Shown: positions 1 to 9,373 of the stretch, piece after piece
Numbering within the stretch: the stretch's first letter is position 1
Layout of the letters: every line of letters begins with the position of its first letter
Assembly: GCA_019703815.1 (NCBI GenBank)
Contig: AP023053.1
Span: forward strand, 668,995 to 732,994
Length of the DNA: 64,000 nucleotides
Source: Thaumasiovibrio occultus
GTDB taxonomy: Bacteria > Pseudomonadota > Gammaproteobacteria > Enterobacterales > Vibrionaceae
Direction: 5' to 3'
The notes under the pieces: generated by a model
What the model was told of the DNA's origin: nothing
Databases searched by the model: none
The model's input: only the letters and a program-made list of their open reading frames with translations
Program-made: the position numbers and the translations under genes

Positions 1-837
1 ACCGCATTCATGTTGGCCGCCGTTTCGCCAGCAGTGGTCGTTCCCACTATGTTAGAGATGAAAGCCAAAGGTTACGGTAAAAGAAATGAAGTACCTACCA
101 TCGTATTGGCCGGTGCGTCAGTGGATGATGTTGTCGCGATTACCCTATTTTCATTGTGCTTGGGATTTGCAACATCAGGAAATGCGGACATCACTGTCGC
201 GCTGTTGTCCATTCCTTATGCCATTATCGGTGGCCTGATCCCTGGCGTACTATTAGGTGTTGCGTTGACGTGGGTATTTGGCAAGTTCTCACTTCCAATC
301 GTCGAAAAGTTATTACTGTTACTGACGCTTTCAACGTTATTAGTGGAGTTTGGCCATTGGTCTGGTGTGGCAGCGCTACTCGGGGTTATGGCGGTAGGAT
401 TTATCTTACTCGAAAGGTCGCGTCAGTCAGCTGAAGAGCTTTCCACACTACTTGGACACCTCTGGTCCTTTGCGCAGATTGTGCTCTTTGTACTGATAGG
501 CATGGCCGTCGACTTGGATGTTGCTTTTGAGTATGGGCTTGGCGGATTGGCCGCAATCACAGTTGGATTAGTTTTTCGCTCTATCGGGGTTTGGGTTGCT
601 ACGACAGGCTCGAAACTTAACGTTCGCGAACGTGTATTTTGTATCGTGGCTTATCTGCCAAAAGCAACGGTGCAAGCGGCTTTAGGTGGTGTTGCTCTTG
701 CTGCTGGAATTGAAGAAGGCAGTGAAATATTAGCGTATGCAGTATTGGCGATAGTATTTACTGCACCGCTGGGTTTAATTGGTATTACAACGTTGGCACC
801 GAGACTGTTAGTACAGGACGGTAAAAGCAATTGTTGA
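1..837 (+). CDS. Cation:proton antiporter, C-terminal part (cut by window edge)
   Basis: The reading frame is open from the first base, so the N-terminus lies outside the window; the first internal Met is at position 10. The visible part has about 279 residues, is very hydrophobic and contains about eight membrane segments. The stretch SPAVVVPTM followed by a charged loop, and a later ASVDDVVAITLF segment with paired acidic residues in a membrane helix, are typical of CPA-type Na+/H+ (or K+/H+) antiporters, where such Asp residues bind the cation. It would exchange cations for protons across the inner membrane. The ion specificity cannot be told. A strong hairpin terminator follows within 70 bases. 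Confidence 0.8.
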   Translation, partial: TAFMLAAVSPAVVVPTMLEMKAKGYGKRNEVPTIVLAGASVDDVVAITLFSLCLGFATSGNADITVALLSIPYAIIGGLIPGVLLGVALTWVFGKFSLPIVEKLLLLLTLSTLLVEFGHWSGVAALLGVMAVGFILLERSRQSAEELSTLLGHLWSFAQIVLFVLIGMAVDLDVAFEYGLGGLAAITVGLVFRSIGVWVATTGSKLNVRERVFCIVAYLPKATVQAALGGVALAAGIEEGSEILAYAVLAIVFTAPLGLIGITTLAPRLLVQDGKSNC

Positions 838-880
838 TGGTGGTGTAATCGCCTTGGAACGCGGGGCCGCCAAAAACGAA

Positions 881-905
881 AAAACCGGGAGAGTCCCGGT
901 TTTCT
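881..905. terminator. Bidirectional Rho-independent terminator
   Basis: An A-run, then aaaccggga, a short loop and tcccggttt, then a T-rich tail. It lies between the end of the antiporter gene and the end of the convergent yciH, and can serve both. Confidence 0.8.
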
Positions 906-914
906 TTAGCTGTC

Positions 915-1235
915 TCAGCCGCCAGCGAGTTTGACCGTATGGCCTTTCTTCTCAAGATAGGCTTTGATTTGATCGCGTTTATCGCCTTGGATCTCGATAT
1001 CGCCATCTTTTACTGAGCCGCCACAACCACACACTTTCTTCAGCTCTGCCGCGACTAACTTTAGTTCCGTATCTGAAACGTCAAGTCCAGTGACAATACA
1101 AACGCCTTTACCTTTACGTCCTTTAGTTTGGCGCTGGATGCGAACAATCCCGTCACCTTTAGGACGTGCTGTTTTGGTTTCTTCAGGCTTAATTCTGCCG
1201 GTTTCGGTAGAATAGACAAGTTGGCTATCGCTCAT
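915..1235 (-). CDS. yciH: SUI1/eIF1-like translation factor YciH
   Basis: A 106-residue protein of the SUI1/eIF1 fold. The C-terminal half shows the conserved run KGVCIVTGL, then KKVCGCGGSVKDG, then IEIQGD, ending in a basic tail, which matches YciH of enterobacteria in sequence and length. The family is related to eukaryotic initiation factor 1 and may affect start-codon discrimination; the role in bacteria is modest and not fully settled. It is a single gene, convergent with the antiporter and sharing its terminator. Confidence 0.92.
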   Translation of the reverse strand: MSDSQLVYSTETGRIKPEETKTARPKGDGIVRIQRQTKGRKGKGVCIVTGLDVSDTELKLVAAELKKVCGCGGSVKDGDIEIQGDKRDQIKAYLEKKGHTVKLAGG

Positions 1236-1324
1236 TTAAGGGGCTCTTTACACAAATTTATATCAGAAGATCATAGCAAACATTGAACAATGAAAGCTAT
1301 CGAAGTTTGATCAAAGCCCAGTAG

Positions 1325-1690
1325 CTAGGCTTTGATCTTATCGATGTTTTTATCGAGAAAGCTTTTTACCGCGACCAAAGTGCCTTTGAACAAACGACCT
1401 TTAACCATGATGTACCATTCGCTATCTTTTCCCGAATCGTTCATGATTTTGATGCCTTGATGAACTTCAAGACGCCGCTCAGGTTTCTGACGAGATTTAA
1501 GCGAATTTAGATGTTCAATCACCTGTTTGGGGCTAATAAAGGTGCGCATTTCCGTAGACCAGTCAACGCATTTTCTAATGACATCTAATTCACCTTGGAC
1601 TTCGTTTCCACATACCGTGGCGCGCCAACAGGAGCTGTCACCAGTGTGATTTTCGATAGTTACACCGCGGTGAAATACGCGCTGTCTCAT
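1325..1690 (-). CDS. DUF3319-like protein with two internal repeats
   Basis: A 121-residue soluble protein without signal peptide. It consists of two copies of a unit of about 40 residues: H-R-G-V-T-I-E-N near residue 8 and H-Q-G-I-K-I-M-N near residue 77. Each is followed by a short acidic/Ser turn, a W-containing beta strand, a G-x-L strand and a helix with Val/Ile and Lys. The composition and layout recall the DUF3319 family known mainly from vibrios, and the strand-strand-strand-helix unit resembles small AP2-like DNA-binding folds. The family name is from memory and the DNA-binding idea is inference. No function is established. Confidence 0.6.
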   Translation of the reverse strand: MRQRVFHRGVTIENHTGDSSCWRATVCGNEVQGELDVIRKCVDWSTEMRTFISPKQVIEHLNSLKSRQKPERRLEVHQGIKIMNDSGKDSEWYIMVKGRLFKGTLVAVKSFLDKNIDKIKA

Positions 1691-1928
1691 ATGGACTCCT
1701 TGCGAGGTCTCTTATAGGAAGGACCACTTATTTGTCTCTTTGCAATTCAATCATGTCACAAACATATTTCACAGCAGAAATATGTGTTTCTATTGGCGAC
1801 TTCGATGATAGATTTATTAATGTGTAGAGTTTATCACACTTGAAATAAAGCCATAAAGTTATAGTGCATCAGGGTGTTTAAATGCTATAGTTTTACACAA
1901 CTAATCATACCAACCTTTCATTTTTGTT

Positions 1929-2846
1929 ATGACAACGCTAATAATCAAACAGTTACGAGTTCAGCAAGACATTAACTACTGGAATGCGCTCCTAGCAGCA
2001 GAATATTCAGCCCGCTCTATTGTTTCTATCAAACGTGACTGGGAGCACTTTTGTGACTTTGGCTTCCAAGCTGGTATTAATGTCTTACCCGCTACGACTG
2101 ACACTCTTATCCGATTTATCGATAGAATGGCACGCGAGCGAAAATACGCCACCTTAAGGCGTTACGTTATCTCGATTAATCGCGTACATCAGTTGTGTAG
2201 CCTCCCGCAGCCAGGAAACAGCAGCCAAGTTGATCTTGTCATGGCCAAGTTCCGCATCGACAAAAAAGACGATCACATTCAAGCCGACGCCTTTCGTCGC
2301 CATCATCTTGATAAGCTGCAACTACAACTCGGTCAAAGCGAACGTCTCAAGGACATCCGAGATCTTGCTATTTGGACGCTTATGTTTGAGTGCATGATCA
2401 AACGAGGCGAACTGCTTGCCCTTGATGTTCAAGACTTTGATTACGACGCCAAACTGCTGACTTTCGATGATGAGCAATTTCAACTCTCAGATGATTGCAA
2501 CGAGCGCCTACAAACGTGGATAAGCGCCGGAGCGTTAGTCAGCGGCCCGCTATTTCGGGCGATAGATCGCCATGGCAATGTCAGTGAGCCCCCTATCGAC
2601 CCATCTGGTATCTACCGTGTTTTCCGCCGGGCTAATGAAGAATTGGGATTACCTAAACACGTTAAATTTTCTGGCCAATCGCCACGGGTAGGTGCCGCAA
2701 AGGATTTATCAGAAGAAGGCAGCAGCATAAACGAGATCCAACATGCTGGGCGCTGGCGAAGTGCCGCGATGCCGGCACAATATCTCGGAAAGAAAGAAAG
2801 TAGCGAACAAGAAAAAGCCAAATATCGAAAAAAAAAGCAGTGGTGA
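1929..2846 (+). CDS. Cre-like tyrosine recombinase with altered catalytic residues
   Basis: A 305-residue protein with an N-terminal SAM-like core-binding domain (about 1-115) and a C-terminal tyrosine recombinase domain. The C-terminus lines up with phage P1 Cre: SGQSPRVGAAKDL corresponds to Cre SGHSARVGAARDM, and the spacing R253 to W276 (23) and W276 to Y285 (9) is identical to Cre R292-W315-Y324. The nucleophile Tyr, second Arg and Trp are kept. The His is Gln (Q250), the first Arg position is Lys (K158, with R159 next to it), and no Lys is evident at the beta2-beta3 turn (DDEQFQLSD). It is not an integron integrase. No obvious loxP-like site or phage genes lie nearby. It may be a weak recombinase or a DNA-binding derivative. 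Confidence 0.8.
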   Translation: MTTLIIKQLRVQQDINYWNALLAAEYSARSIVSIKRDWEHFCDFGFQAGINVLPATTDTLIRFIDRMARERKYATLRRYVISINRVHQLCSLPQPGNSSQVDLVMAKFRIDKKDDHIQADAFRRHHLDKLQLQLGQSERLKDIRDLAIWTLMFECMIKRGELLALDVQDFDYDAKLLTFDDEQFQLSDDCNERLQTWISAGALVSGPLFRAIDRHGNVSEPPIDPSGIYRVFRRANEELGLPKHVKFSGQSPRVGAAKDLSEEGSSINEIQHAGRWRSAAMPAQYLGKKESSEQEKAKYRKKKQW

Positions 2847-2856
2847 TCCCACTGCT
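2836..2856. terminator. Bidirectional terminator overlapping the recombinase stop codon
   Basis: An 8-bp stem agcagtgg/ccactgct preceded by a run of A and followed by ctcttt. It spans the stop codon of the recombinase gene and lies 30 bases from the end of the convergent ddl gene. Confidence 0.7.
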
Positions 2857-2885
2857 CTTTCATCATTTTATCGAAATATCGACCA

Positions 2886-3878
2886 CTACTTAGTGGTTGC
2901 ACGAACAACCGCTTGGCGCAAGAACTCTTGCATCTGATGGCCATTATGCTCCAGTAATTTAGGGAACATCGAAATTGGCGTCATCCCAGGAAATGTATTG
3001 ATTTCATTCAATAGCATTTCACCGTCGTCAGTAACGAAGAAATCGATGCGAGACAAATCACGCAGTTTCATGTGCTTGAATGCGTGTTTCGCTAAGCTCA
3101 TCATCTTTTCGATTTGATCTTCGGCGAGTTCTGCATCTAGCATGGTTGTTGAGTGGCTGCCTTGGCTGTACTTTTCATCGTAAGTGTAGAAAGTACCGCT
3201 TGGCGCACACACTTCACCAGGACGAGTCACAATAATCTCGCCATCAATTTCGTAAGCCGCAATTTCCAACTCTCGTGGCTTCAGTGTTTTCTCGATAAGC
3301 ACTTGCTCAGAGTAACCAAACGCATCGTTCAGCGCTTGCGTTAGCTCAGCGGGGGTATCAGCCTTATAACAGCCAATAGACGAACCTTGGCACGCCGCCT
3401 TAACGAATACTGATCCCCACGATGCCAACGCTTCTTCAGCTCGTTGGTAAGACTCTTCAGACTGATCTGACAAAAAGACAAACGGCGTGTTAGGGATATT
3501 GATCGCATCAAACCACAGTTTAGTAGTGATCTTATTAAAGCAGTTTTTACTCGCTTCAGAGCCACAGCCAATGTACGGCATATCAATCATTTCAAGGAAC
3601 GATTGCAGATCACCCGTTTCACCAGGGAAGCCATGGATACAAGGAACAACAACATCGACCGCTAGTTCAGTCGAGCTACTCTTTAGCACTTTGTCATGCC
3701 CAAGTTCGCAAAGACTACCGTCAGCCATCTTCCAACCCTGTGGTGTAATTTCTACTTGAGTCACGCTAAAGCCATCAATACTTGATAGCTGCTGATTCAA
3801 GTAGCCCGCTGAAACCAGCGAAACTGCGTGTTCGGAGCTACCACCACCACAGAGCAACAGCACACTTTTCGTATCCAT
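2886..3878 (-). CDS. ddl: D-alanine--D-alanine ligase
   Basis: A 330-residue ATP-grasp enzyme joining two D-Ala residues with ATP for peptidoglycan precursor synthesis in the cytoplasm. The N-terminus carries the VLLLCGGGSSEHAVSL motif that shapes the first D-Ala site. The central part has IPCIHG-like and GCGSEAS segments and the ATP-grasp lid with VKAACQGSSIG. The C-terminal LSRIDFFVTDDGE and LNEINTFPGMT give the Mg-binding Asp, Glu and Asn. Length is normal for the family. It stands alone, away from the mur cluster, so it is probably the DdlA-type paralogue. Confidence 0.95.
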   Translation of the reverse strand: MDTKSVLLLCGGGSSEHAVSLVSAGYLNQQLSSIDGFSVTQVEITPQGWKMADGSLCELGHDKVLKSSSTELAVDVVVPCIHGFPGETGDLQSFLEMIDMPYIGCGSEASKNCFNKITTKLWFDAINIPNTPFVFLSDQSEESYQRAEEALASWGSVFVKAACQGSSIGCYKADTPAELTQALNDAFGYSEQVLIEKTLKPRELEIAAYEIDGEIIVTRPGEVCAPSGTFYTYDEKYSQGSHSTTMLDAELAEDQIEKMMSLAKHAFKHMKLRDLSRIDFFVTDDGEMLLNEINTFPGMTPISMFPKLLEHNGHQMQEFLRQAVVRATTK

Positions 3879-3939
3879 TTAGAAACCTTTCACTACTTAC
3901 ATTGGCGAATGCCAATTATTTTACTGCATAAACAAGAAA

Positions 3940-3973
3940 AGATGGTAACAGCGGTTAGCCGTTTACCATCTTC
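3940..3973 (-). terminator. Terminator-like hairpin after the SPOR lipoprotein gene
   Basis: Inverted repeat gatggtaa-cagcggttagccg-tttaccatc just downstream of the minus-strand lipoprotein gene; in that direction the loop region can also pair (ggctaaccgc). The T-run is weak. Confidence 0.5.
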
Positions 3974-4002
3974 CACAAATAGATAATTTTCAACAATGTT
4001 AC

Positions 4003-4605
4003 TTAGCGCACGCGGCGAACTTCAGCAGCATTGGCACCTGTACCTAAATTACGTACAAATGGGCCGTTACGTTGAATTGATGCCGGTAGTGAGCTGATTG
4101 CACTTTGCGCTTCTGCTTGTGAGTTGTACTCACCGTAAAGCAGAGTGAACCAAGGCAGGCCGTTTACCATTTTACGGTTAACGAATACCGAACCACTTGG
4201 AAGCTCAGAAACGAAGGCTTCGACATCTGACTCTTCAGAAACCGCTACAACTTGAATTGAATATTGTGCCGTTGCTTGTTGCGTCGTCGCCTCTGCCGTT
4301 ACGACAGGTGTTTCAGGGGCGATAACCTGAACGGTTTCGGTCGTGTTGGTTTGTTCAACCACTACCGCCGGCGCTCCTGGCTCATCAGGTTGTGACAAAA
4401 CAATGGTCTGCTTACCAACGACAGGTGGCACTACTTCTTCTTCCGGTAGCGACAGAACTGGATCAAGAGGCGTAGCAACAGCCGTTTCGTACTTCTCAAC
4501 TTCAGCCTCTGATGCAACCACATTCGAGGTCACTTCACTACTTGCACAACCAGCCAACGCGGCACAAACACTAACAAGAACCAATTTTTTCATTTTATTG
4601 AACAC
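4003..4605 (-). CDS. Lipoprotein with C-terminal SPOR-like domain
   Basis: About 200 residues. The N-terminal signal ends in a lipobox LAGC (Cys about residue 20 from the first candidate start), so it should be an outer-membrane lipoprotein. A low-complexity linker rich in Val, Pro, Glu and Thr (about 30-110) leads to a C-terminal domain (about 112-190) with QYSIQVVAV, VFVNRKMVNGLPWFTLLYGEY and ..AQSAISSLP, the pattern of SPOR domains that bind denuded septal glycan. The first start is GTG (4605) with ggag close upstream; an ATG four codons later (4593) is also possible. A role at the division septum is inferred. Confidence 0.75.
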   Translation of the reverse strand: MFNKMKKLVLVSVCAALAGCASSEVTSNVVASEAEVEKYETAVATPLDPVLSLPEEEVVPPVVGKQTIVLSQPDEPGAPAVVVEQTNTTETVQVIAPETPVVTAEATTQQATAQYSIQVVAVSEESDVEAFVSELPSGSVFVNRKMVNGLPWFTLLYGEYNSQAEAQSAISSLPASIQRNGPFVRNLGTGANAAEVRRVR

Positions 4606-4996
4606 CTAACTCCATGATTCACGTAATATTGCCGCTATGCGCTTAATCATTCAAGTCGCGAGTGCAAAAAAACTGACATTTACGCTTTATTCTCTTCGTA
4701 TCTTTGAGCCTAATTACAATATTTCGCTGTAAGGCTTACTGTTTCAGTTGTCATTTCATCCTATCGCCCCATTTTTCTTCGACTAACATGTGAATTGAGC
4801 CTTATTTTACCTTGTCAATATGCCCTGATTAGGTAGAAAAACCTAATCACCTAAAGCATTGGCGACGCGCAACACATTTAATTAACCATTTCCATTTAGG
4901 CGATTAACATCACAGCGCGTTAGCGCTTTTCTGAATTATCTCACGCAGCAGCGTAAGATGTTCTCAATGGCATAACGAAACGCGGAGTGAAGTGAC
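4606..4996. other. Intergenic region between the divergent SPOR lipoprotein and pat genes
   Basis: About 390 bases between two divergent genes, so it must contain both promoters. The only clear structure is a perfect 9-bp inverted repeat at 4826-4849, listed separately. No small gene with a convincing ribosome binding site was seen. Confidence 0.5.
4826..4849. repeat. Perfect inverted repeat tgattaggt/acctaatca
   Basis: Two 9-base arms separated by agaaaa, in the intergenic region between divergent genes. It could be an operator or a hairpin in the pat leader. There is no T-run, so it is a poor terminator. Confidence 0.4.
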
Positions 4997-7657
4997 ATGA
5001 ACACAGGGCTCGACGGGCTATTAAAACCAAGGTCTATCGCCATCATCGGCGCATCTGACCGCGCTGGACGTGCGGGCCATATTGTGGTCAAAAACCTCCT
5101 GGCGGCCGGTTTCAAGGGCCCCATCATGCCGGTGACACCCAAGTATGATGCGGTGTGCGGTGTGCTTGCTTACCCCAATATTGCGTCACTACCGCGAACA
5201 CCTGAACTCGCCGTCGTTTGCACTCAAAGCCGACGTAACCCACAGATCATTGCTCAGCTTGGACAACGTGGCGTTAAAGCTGCCATTGTTCTTGCGGCAG
5301 GAATGCAATTAGATACGCCCTCTGATCTCGAAAAAATGCAAGCGCAAGCCAAGAAATACGGTGTGCGTTTAGTTGGGCCAAACAGCATGGGGATCATTCT
5401 TCCTTGGCTGAATCTCAACGCCAGTTTTGCCCCTATTCCGGCCAATCCCGGAAACATCGCGTTTATTTCCCAGTCAGCAGCGGTTTGTACCACGATCCTC
5501 GATTGGGCAATCAACAAAGATATTGGGTTCTCGACGTTTCTATCCCTGGGTGATACCTGCGATGTCGACTTCGATGACATGCTTGACGTTCTCGCCCGCG
5601 ACACCAAAACTCGCGCGATTTTGTTGTATATCGATTCTGTGTCTGATCCCCGCCGTTTTATGTCCGCAGCCCGGGCCGCATCACGCAACCGTCGTATTTT
5701 GGTCCTGAAGAGTGGACGCACGCTCGATGGCGCCATTGCATCACAATTACATACAGGCGGCGCGATTGGCATCGATCCAGTTTATGATGCCGCCATTCGT
5801 CGAGCCGGTATGCTTCGAGTACACAATACCCATGAACTGTTTGCCGCTGTAGAAACGCTAACCCACGCAGTTCCTCTCCGTGGCGAACGCTTAGCTATTG
5901 TGACCAACGGTGGCGGCCCAGCGGTAATGGCGATTGATTCCTTGCTTGAACGCGGTGGCAAACTTGCCACATTAAGCGAACAATCCGTCGAGTCGTTAGA
6001 TAGATTGCTCCCGATGACGTGGTCAAAAGCCAATCCTATCGACATTATGGGTGATGCCGATGTAAAGCGTTACGTCGACACCATCACCGCGTTACTCGAT
6101 AGCGATGACTTCGATGCTTTATTAATTATGCACTCGCCTTCTGCCATCGCTAACAGTTATGAAACCGCAAGCGCGATTATCGATGTGTTAAAAAATCATC
6201 CCAAAAGCCGTAAATTTAATATTTTAACTAACTGGTCGGGCGAAAGTTCAGCGGCCAACAGTCGCCGGATGTTTTTCCAAGCGGGGATCCCGACCTATCG
6301 CACACCAGAAAGCGCCGTCGCTGGTTTCATGCACTTGGTCGAATACCGTCGAAATCAAAAACAATTACTGGAAACGCCGCAGTCGGTTGATAGCGTCAAT
6401 GGTTCAACCAGCGACGGTCAAGAGCGCGTTCAGCAAGCCCTAACACTCGGGCATACCGAGCTTTACACCCATGAAGCTCGGCCGATATTAGAAAGTTACG
6501 GCTTTGAGACACTGCGAACTTGGCTAGCTGAAGATGCCGCCGAAGCAGTGCATATCGCTGAGCAATTGGGTTATCCGGTAGCAGTGAAGTTACGTTCACT
6601 TGATATCCCGCATAAATCTGATGTACAAGGTGTCGTATTACAACTTCGCAATGCCGGTGAAGTGGCTACGGCCGCTCAAGCCATCTTGGATCGGGTCCAT
6701 CTGAATTACCCCGACGCCCGTGTTCAAGGATTACTGGTGCAAAGTATGGCCAATACTGCAGGCTCGCAAGAACTGCGCATTGGTGTCTATCGCGATGACG
6801 TGTTTGGGCCGGTGATTGTGTTAGGCGAAGGGGGGTCAGAATGGAATATTCACCAAGATGCGGCTATCGCCATCCCGCCTATCAATATGGCACTTGCACG
6901 TTACTTAGTGATCAACGCAATAAAGACTGGCAAGGTCAAACAGCGAAACTTACCTAATCCGGTTAACGTTGACGCACTATGTCGCACCTTGGTTCGGCTA
7001 TCAGAACTCATCATTGATTGTCCGCAGATCCGCGAACTCGATATCAATCCATTGTTGGTCAACGGTGAATCAATGACAGTCATCGATGCGAGAATGCATC
7101 TACAAGCCGTCGATTTTCAACCCAACGAACAACTGGCGATTTGCCCTTATCCTAAGCAATTTGAGCAAATCATCACACTACGCAACAATCAGGAATTATT
7201 ATTGCGGCCGATCTTGCCTGAAGATGAACCGTTGCAAAAAGCGTTTTTACAACGAGTATCCGAAGAAGATCTGTATAAGCGCTTTTTCTCGGATGTTGGC
7301 GAAATGGATCACGAAGCCATCGCCAATCTCACTCAAATTGATTACGACAGAGAAATGGCTTTCGTCGCCGTACATCCTGACGGCGACATTTGGGGCGTTG
7401 CACGTGCATTGAGCGATCCTGATAACACCGAAGCTGAATTCGCGATCCTGATCCGCTCTGATCTCAAAGGTCTGGGCTTGGGGCTTATCTTGATGGAGTC
7501 ACTGATCCACTATTGTGTTGAAAAAGGCCTTAACTTAATGACCGGCATGACCATGCCTTCCAACTCAGGAATGATTGCGCTCGCGCGTAAATTAGGCTTT
7601 GCAGTCGATATTCAGCTGTCTGATGGCGTCGTAGAGTTAGTTAAAGTGTTGCGTTAG
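4997..7657 (+). CDS. pat: Protein lysine acetyltransferase Pat (NDP-forming acyl-CoA synthetase fused to GNAT)
   Basis: An 886-residue multidomain protein. Residues 1-130 form a CoA-binding Rossmann domain (SIAIIGASDRAGRAG). Residues 150-460 form the succinyl-CoA-ligase-like domains, including LVGPNSMG. About 485-710 is an ATP-grasp domain with VAVKLRSLDIPHKSD, VQGLLVQSM and ELDINPLLV. About 730-886 is a GNAT domain (LRPILPEDE, ..LGLGLILMESLIHYC). This architecture and length match Pat (YfiQ/PatZ), which uses acetyl-CoA to acetylate lysines of proteins such as acetyl-CoA synthetase. The synthetase half is regulatory in characterised Pat proteins. It is monocistronic. Confidence 0.92.
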   Translation: MNTGLDGLLKPRSIAIIGASDRAGRAGHIVVKNLLAAGFKGPIMPVTPKYDAVCGVLAYPNIASLPRTPELAVVCTQSRRNPQIIAQLGQRGVKAAIVLAAGMQLDTPSDLEKMQAQAKKYGVRLVGPNSMGIILPWLNLNASFAPIPANPGNIAFISQSAAVCTTILDWAINKDIGFSTFLSLGDTCDVDFDDMLDVLARDTKTRAILLYIDSVSDPRRFMSAARAASRNRRILVLKSGRTLDGAIASQLHTGGAIGIDPVYDAAIRRAGMLRVHNTHELFAAVETLTHAVPLRGERLAIVTNGGGPAVMAIDSLLERGGKLATLSEQSVESLDRLLPMTWSKANPIDIMGDADVKRYVDTITALLDSDDFDALLIMHSPSAIANSYETASAIIDVLKNHPKSRKFNILTNWSGESSAANSRRMFFQAGIPTYRTPESAVAGFMHLVEYRRNQKQLLETPQSVDSVNGSTSDGQERVQQALTLGHTELYTHEARPILESYGFETLRTWLAEDAAEAVHIAEQLGYPVAVKLRSLDIPHKSDVQGVVLQLRNAGEVATAAQAILDRVHLNYPDARVQGLLVQSMANTAGSQELRIGVYRDDVFGPVIVLGEGGSEWNIHQDAAIAIPPINMALARYLVINAIKTGKVKQRNLPNPVNVDALCRTLVRLSELIIDCPQIRELDINPLLVNGESMTVIDARMHLQAVDFQPNEQLAICPYPKQFEQIITLRNNQELLLRPILPEDEPLQKAFLQRVSEEDLYKRFFSDVGEMDHEAIANLTQIDYDREMAFVAVHPDGDIWGVARALSDPDNTEAEFAILIRSDLKGLGLGLILMESLIHYCVEKGLNLMTGMTMPSNSGMIALARKLGFAVDIQLSDGVVELVKVLR

Positions 7658-7807
7658 AATGTAAAATATTAGTCATAATATCTACAGCTTAGCTTTTGAT
7701 GCCGACCGTTGTGCTAAAGTTAAAGGGTGAAGGCGAAGAGCATACACATTGAGCAACAATCCAAAGTTACGCCGTCACTTAGCTAATCACCGTTTTGGGG
7801 TAACGTC

Positions 7808-8185
7808 ATGAAACTATCAACGATTGTGATCGCGTTAAGCATTTTATTGGCAGGGTGTTTTGATTCAACTAACAACAATGGCGTTGAAACGGAATCGTTT
7901 AGCGGCTTGTTCACCTATGGTGACGCCTTATCGACATTCAAACCGTGCAATGATGTTAAAGTTTATTGGTTAGATGGCGACGAGGCTGGCATGCAAGCCG
8001 TAATCGACGAAGCGCAAACACTCGCGACAGAGCGCAACCTGCCTTATCAATCAATCTATATCGAATTTCAAGGTTACCATGACTCCGGGCCTGAAAGTCA
8101 CGGCATCGCTTCAGGCTATGACGGTTTGATTCACTTGTCGCAATTTGGCGATGCCGATATCGCAGTACCCGATGGCTGCGGCTAA
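7808..8185 (+). CDS. Small lipoprotein of unknown function
   Basis: A 125-residue protein with a signal peptide ending in lipobox LLAGC (Cys17), so probably anchored in the envelope. The mature part has a short Asn-rich linker, then about 95 residues with KPCNDVKVYWLDGDE, a helix containing AVIDEAQTLATERN, and a second Cys near the C-terminus that could pair with the Cys of KPCND. The middle, with YQSIYIEFQGYH, looks like a small alpha/beta domain. The start is ATG at 7808. The family was not recognised. Confidence 0.65.
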   Translation: MKLSTIVIALSILLAGCFDSTNNNGVETESFSGLFTYGDALSTFKPCNDVKVYWLDGDEAGMQAVIDEAQTLATERNLPYQSIYIEFQGYHDSGPESHGIASGYDGLIHLSQFGDADIAVPDGCG

Positions 8186-8283
8186 ACGACGCTACACACT
8201 CGAGCCTGTAAGAAATCTGTTTGTCCTTAGGATCAACGACTATCGGTTTTTTCTCGCTTAGAAAACCGCTACTGTTGGCACGA

Positions 8284-9168
8284 CTAAATAATATCGCCTT
8301 TTTTAAAGCGCTCTACGCACCACGATTTTGCTTTTCCCATCTGACTGCGTTTCCACGCCAGCATTACTTCCAGCACTTTGTCTTCTTCGTTGCCAAATCG
8401 AACCAATTCGCCCGCTTCTATCAGTGGTTGCACATCGTCAATATTAACGGTTCCGATCCCAAGCCCTGCTCTCAGCGCTTTGACTTTATCGGTCATTGAC
8501 TTCACTGACAGTACACTTTGCTTATCAAGTACATTAAATGTGATTGGCGGTGCGGCTAACGCACTGTCTCTTACCGTAACCACCGTGTATTGGCGCCTTA
8601 CATCAGGACAAAGCGGATCATCATGCTGCAAGATAGGATGGCTGGGACTCGTTACCCAATTCATACGCACCTTACCAACAGGTATCATCTTAATTTCATT
8701 GGGAACTGACGGCTGCGCGGGTGACAGTAGGAGATCAACCCTGCCGCTCATTAGCGCTTCCCAACCGCCAGCTAAGATCTCTTCACAAAAGTGCAATCGC
8801 GTTGGCGCTTGGGCGGTCAGTTCGGGTACGAGCGGCAATAGTCGGTCGAGATCCAGAATTCCGTCATATCCCAAGTTCAGATCCAGCTCCCAGCCATGCG
8901 CGGTACTGACCGCATCCGCAACCATTTCATCTGCCGCTAATAACAATTGTCTTCCACGAGCAAGCAGCACTTCTCCGGCTTTGGTAAAGGCAGCTTTATG
9001 ACCAGAGCGATCAAATATAACAATGTCGAGATCCTGTTCGAGCTTCTGAACCTGGTAGCTAAGTGATGACGGTGCGCGCTGCAGTTCGTCTGCTGCGGCG
9101 GCGAAGCTGCCACGGCGATCAATTGCATCTAACACCAATAGTGCTTCAAAGGACAATAGCTTGTTCAT
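8284..9168 (-). CDS. LysR-family transcriptional regulator
   Basis: 294 residues. The N-terminal winged helix-turn-helix (about 3-62) has ALLVLDAIDRRGSFAAAADELQ and SSLSYQVQKLEQDL, the usual LysR DNA-binding signature. The rest is a periplasmic-binding-protein-like effector domain with two lobes. It is divergent from the YeiH-type membrane protein at 9374, with about 200 bases between them. This is the arrangement of YeiE/YeiH-like pairs, so it probably controls that gene and itself. The effector is unknown. Confidence 0.88.
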   Translation of the reverse strand: MNKLLSFEALLVLDAIDRRGSFAAAADELQRAPSSLSYQVQKLEQDLDIVIFDRSGHKAAFTKAGEVLLARGRQLLLAADEMVADAVSTAHGWELDLNLGYDGILDLDRLLPLVPELTAQAPTRLHFCEEILAGGWEALMSGRVDLLLSPAQPSVPNEIKMIPVGKVRMNWVTSPSHPILQHDDPLCPDVRRQYTVVTVRDSALAAPPITFNVLDKQSVLSVKSMTDKVKALRAGLGIGTVNIDDVQPLIEAGELVRFGNEEDKVLEVMLAWKRSQMGKAKSWCVERFKKGDII

Positions 9169-9373
9169 GGCACTCGTTTACCTCACAACTCAACAGAAAA
9201 ATAACGGTAGCTAAATCAATAACCAGAAGCAACTTAAACAATGACACACTGGTAAAATAAGCGCATGGATTCGGAAATATCATGGCTAATTCATGACCAA
9301 CGTTAGCGCGTTCACTATGCAAGTGACGGCCTGCGCAGTATAATCCGCTACCCATTTTGCAACGACCTATCCT

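Noticed and set aside
1840-1891. Promoter of the recombinase gene
   Set aside because: ttgaaa and tatagt occur but the spacing is 14 bases, and the second tatagt lacks a -35 element; not convincing.
1929-2846. Integron integrase for the cassette cluster
   Set aside because: The sequence is Cre-like, lacks the extra integron-integrase patch, and lies 43 kb from the cassettes.
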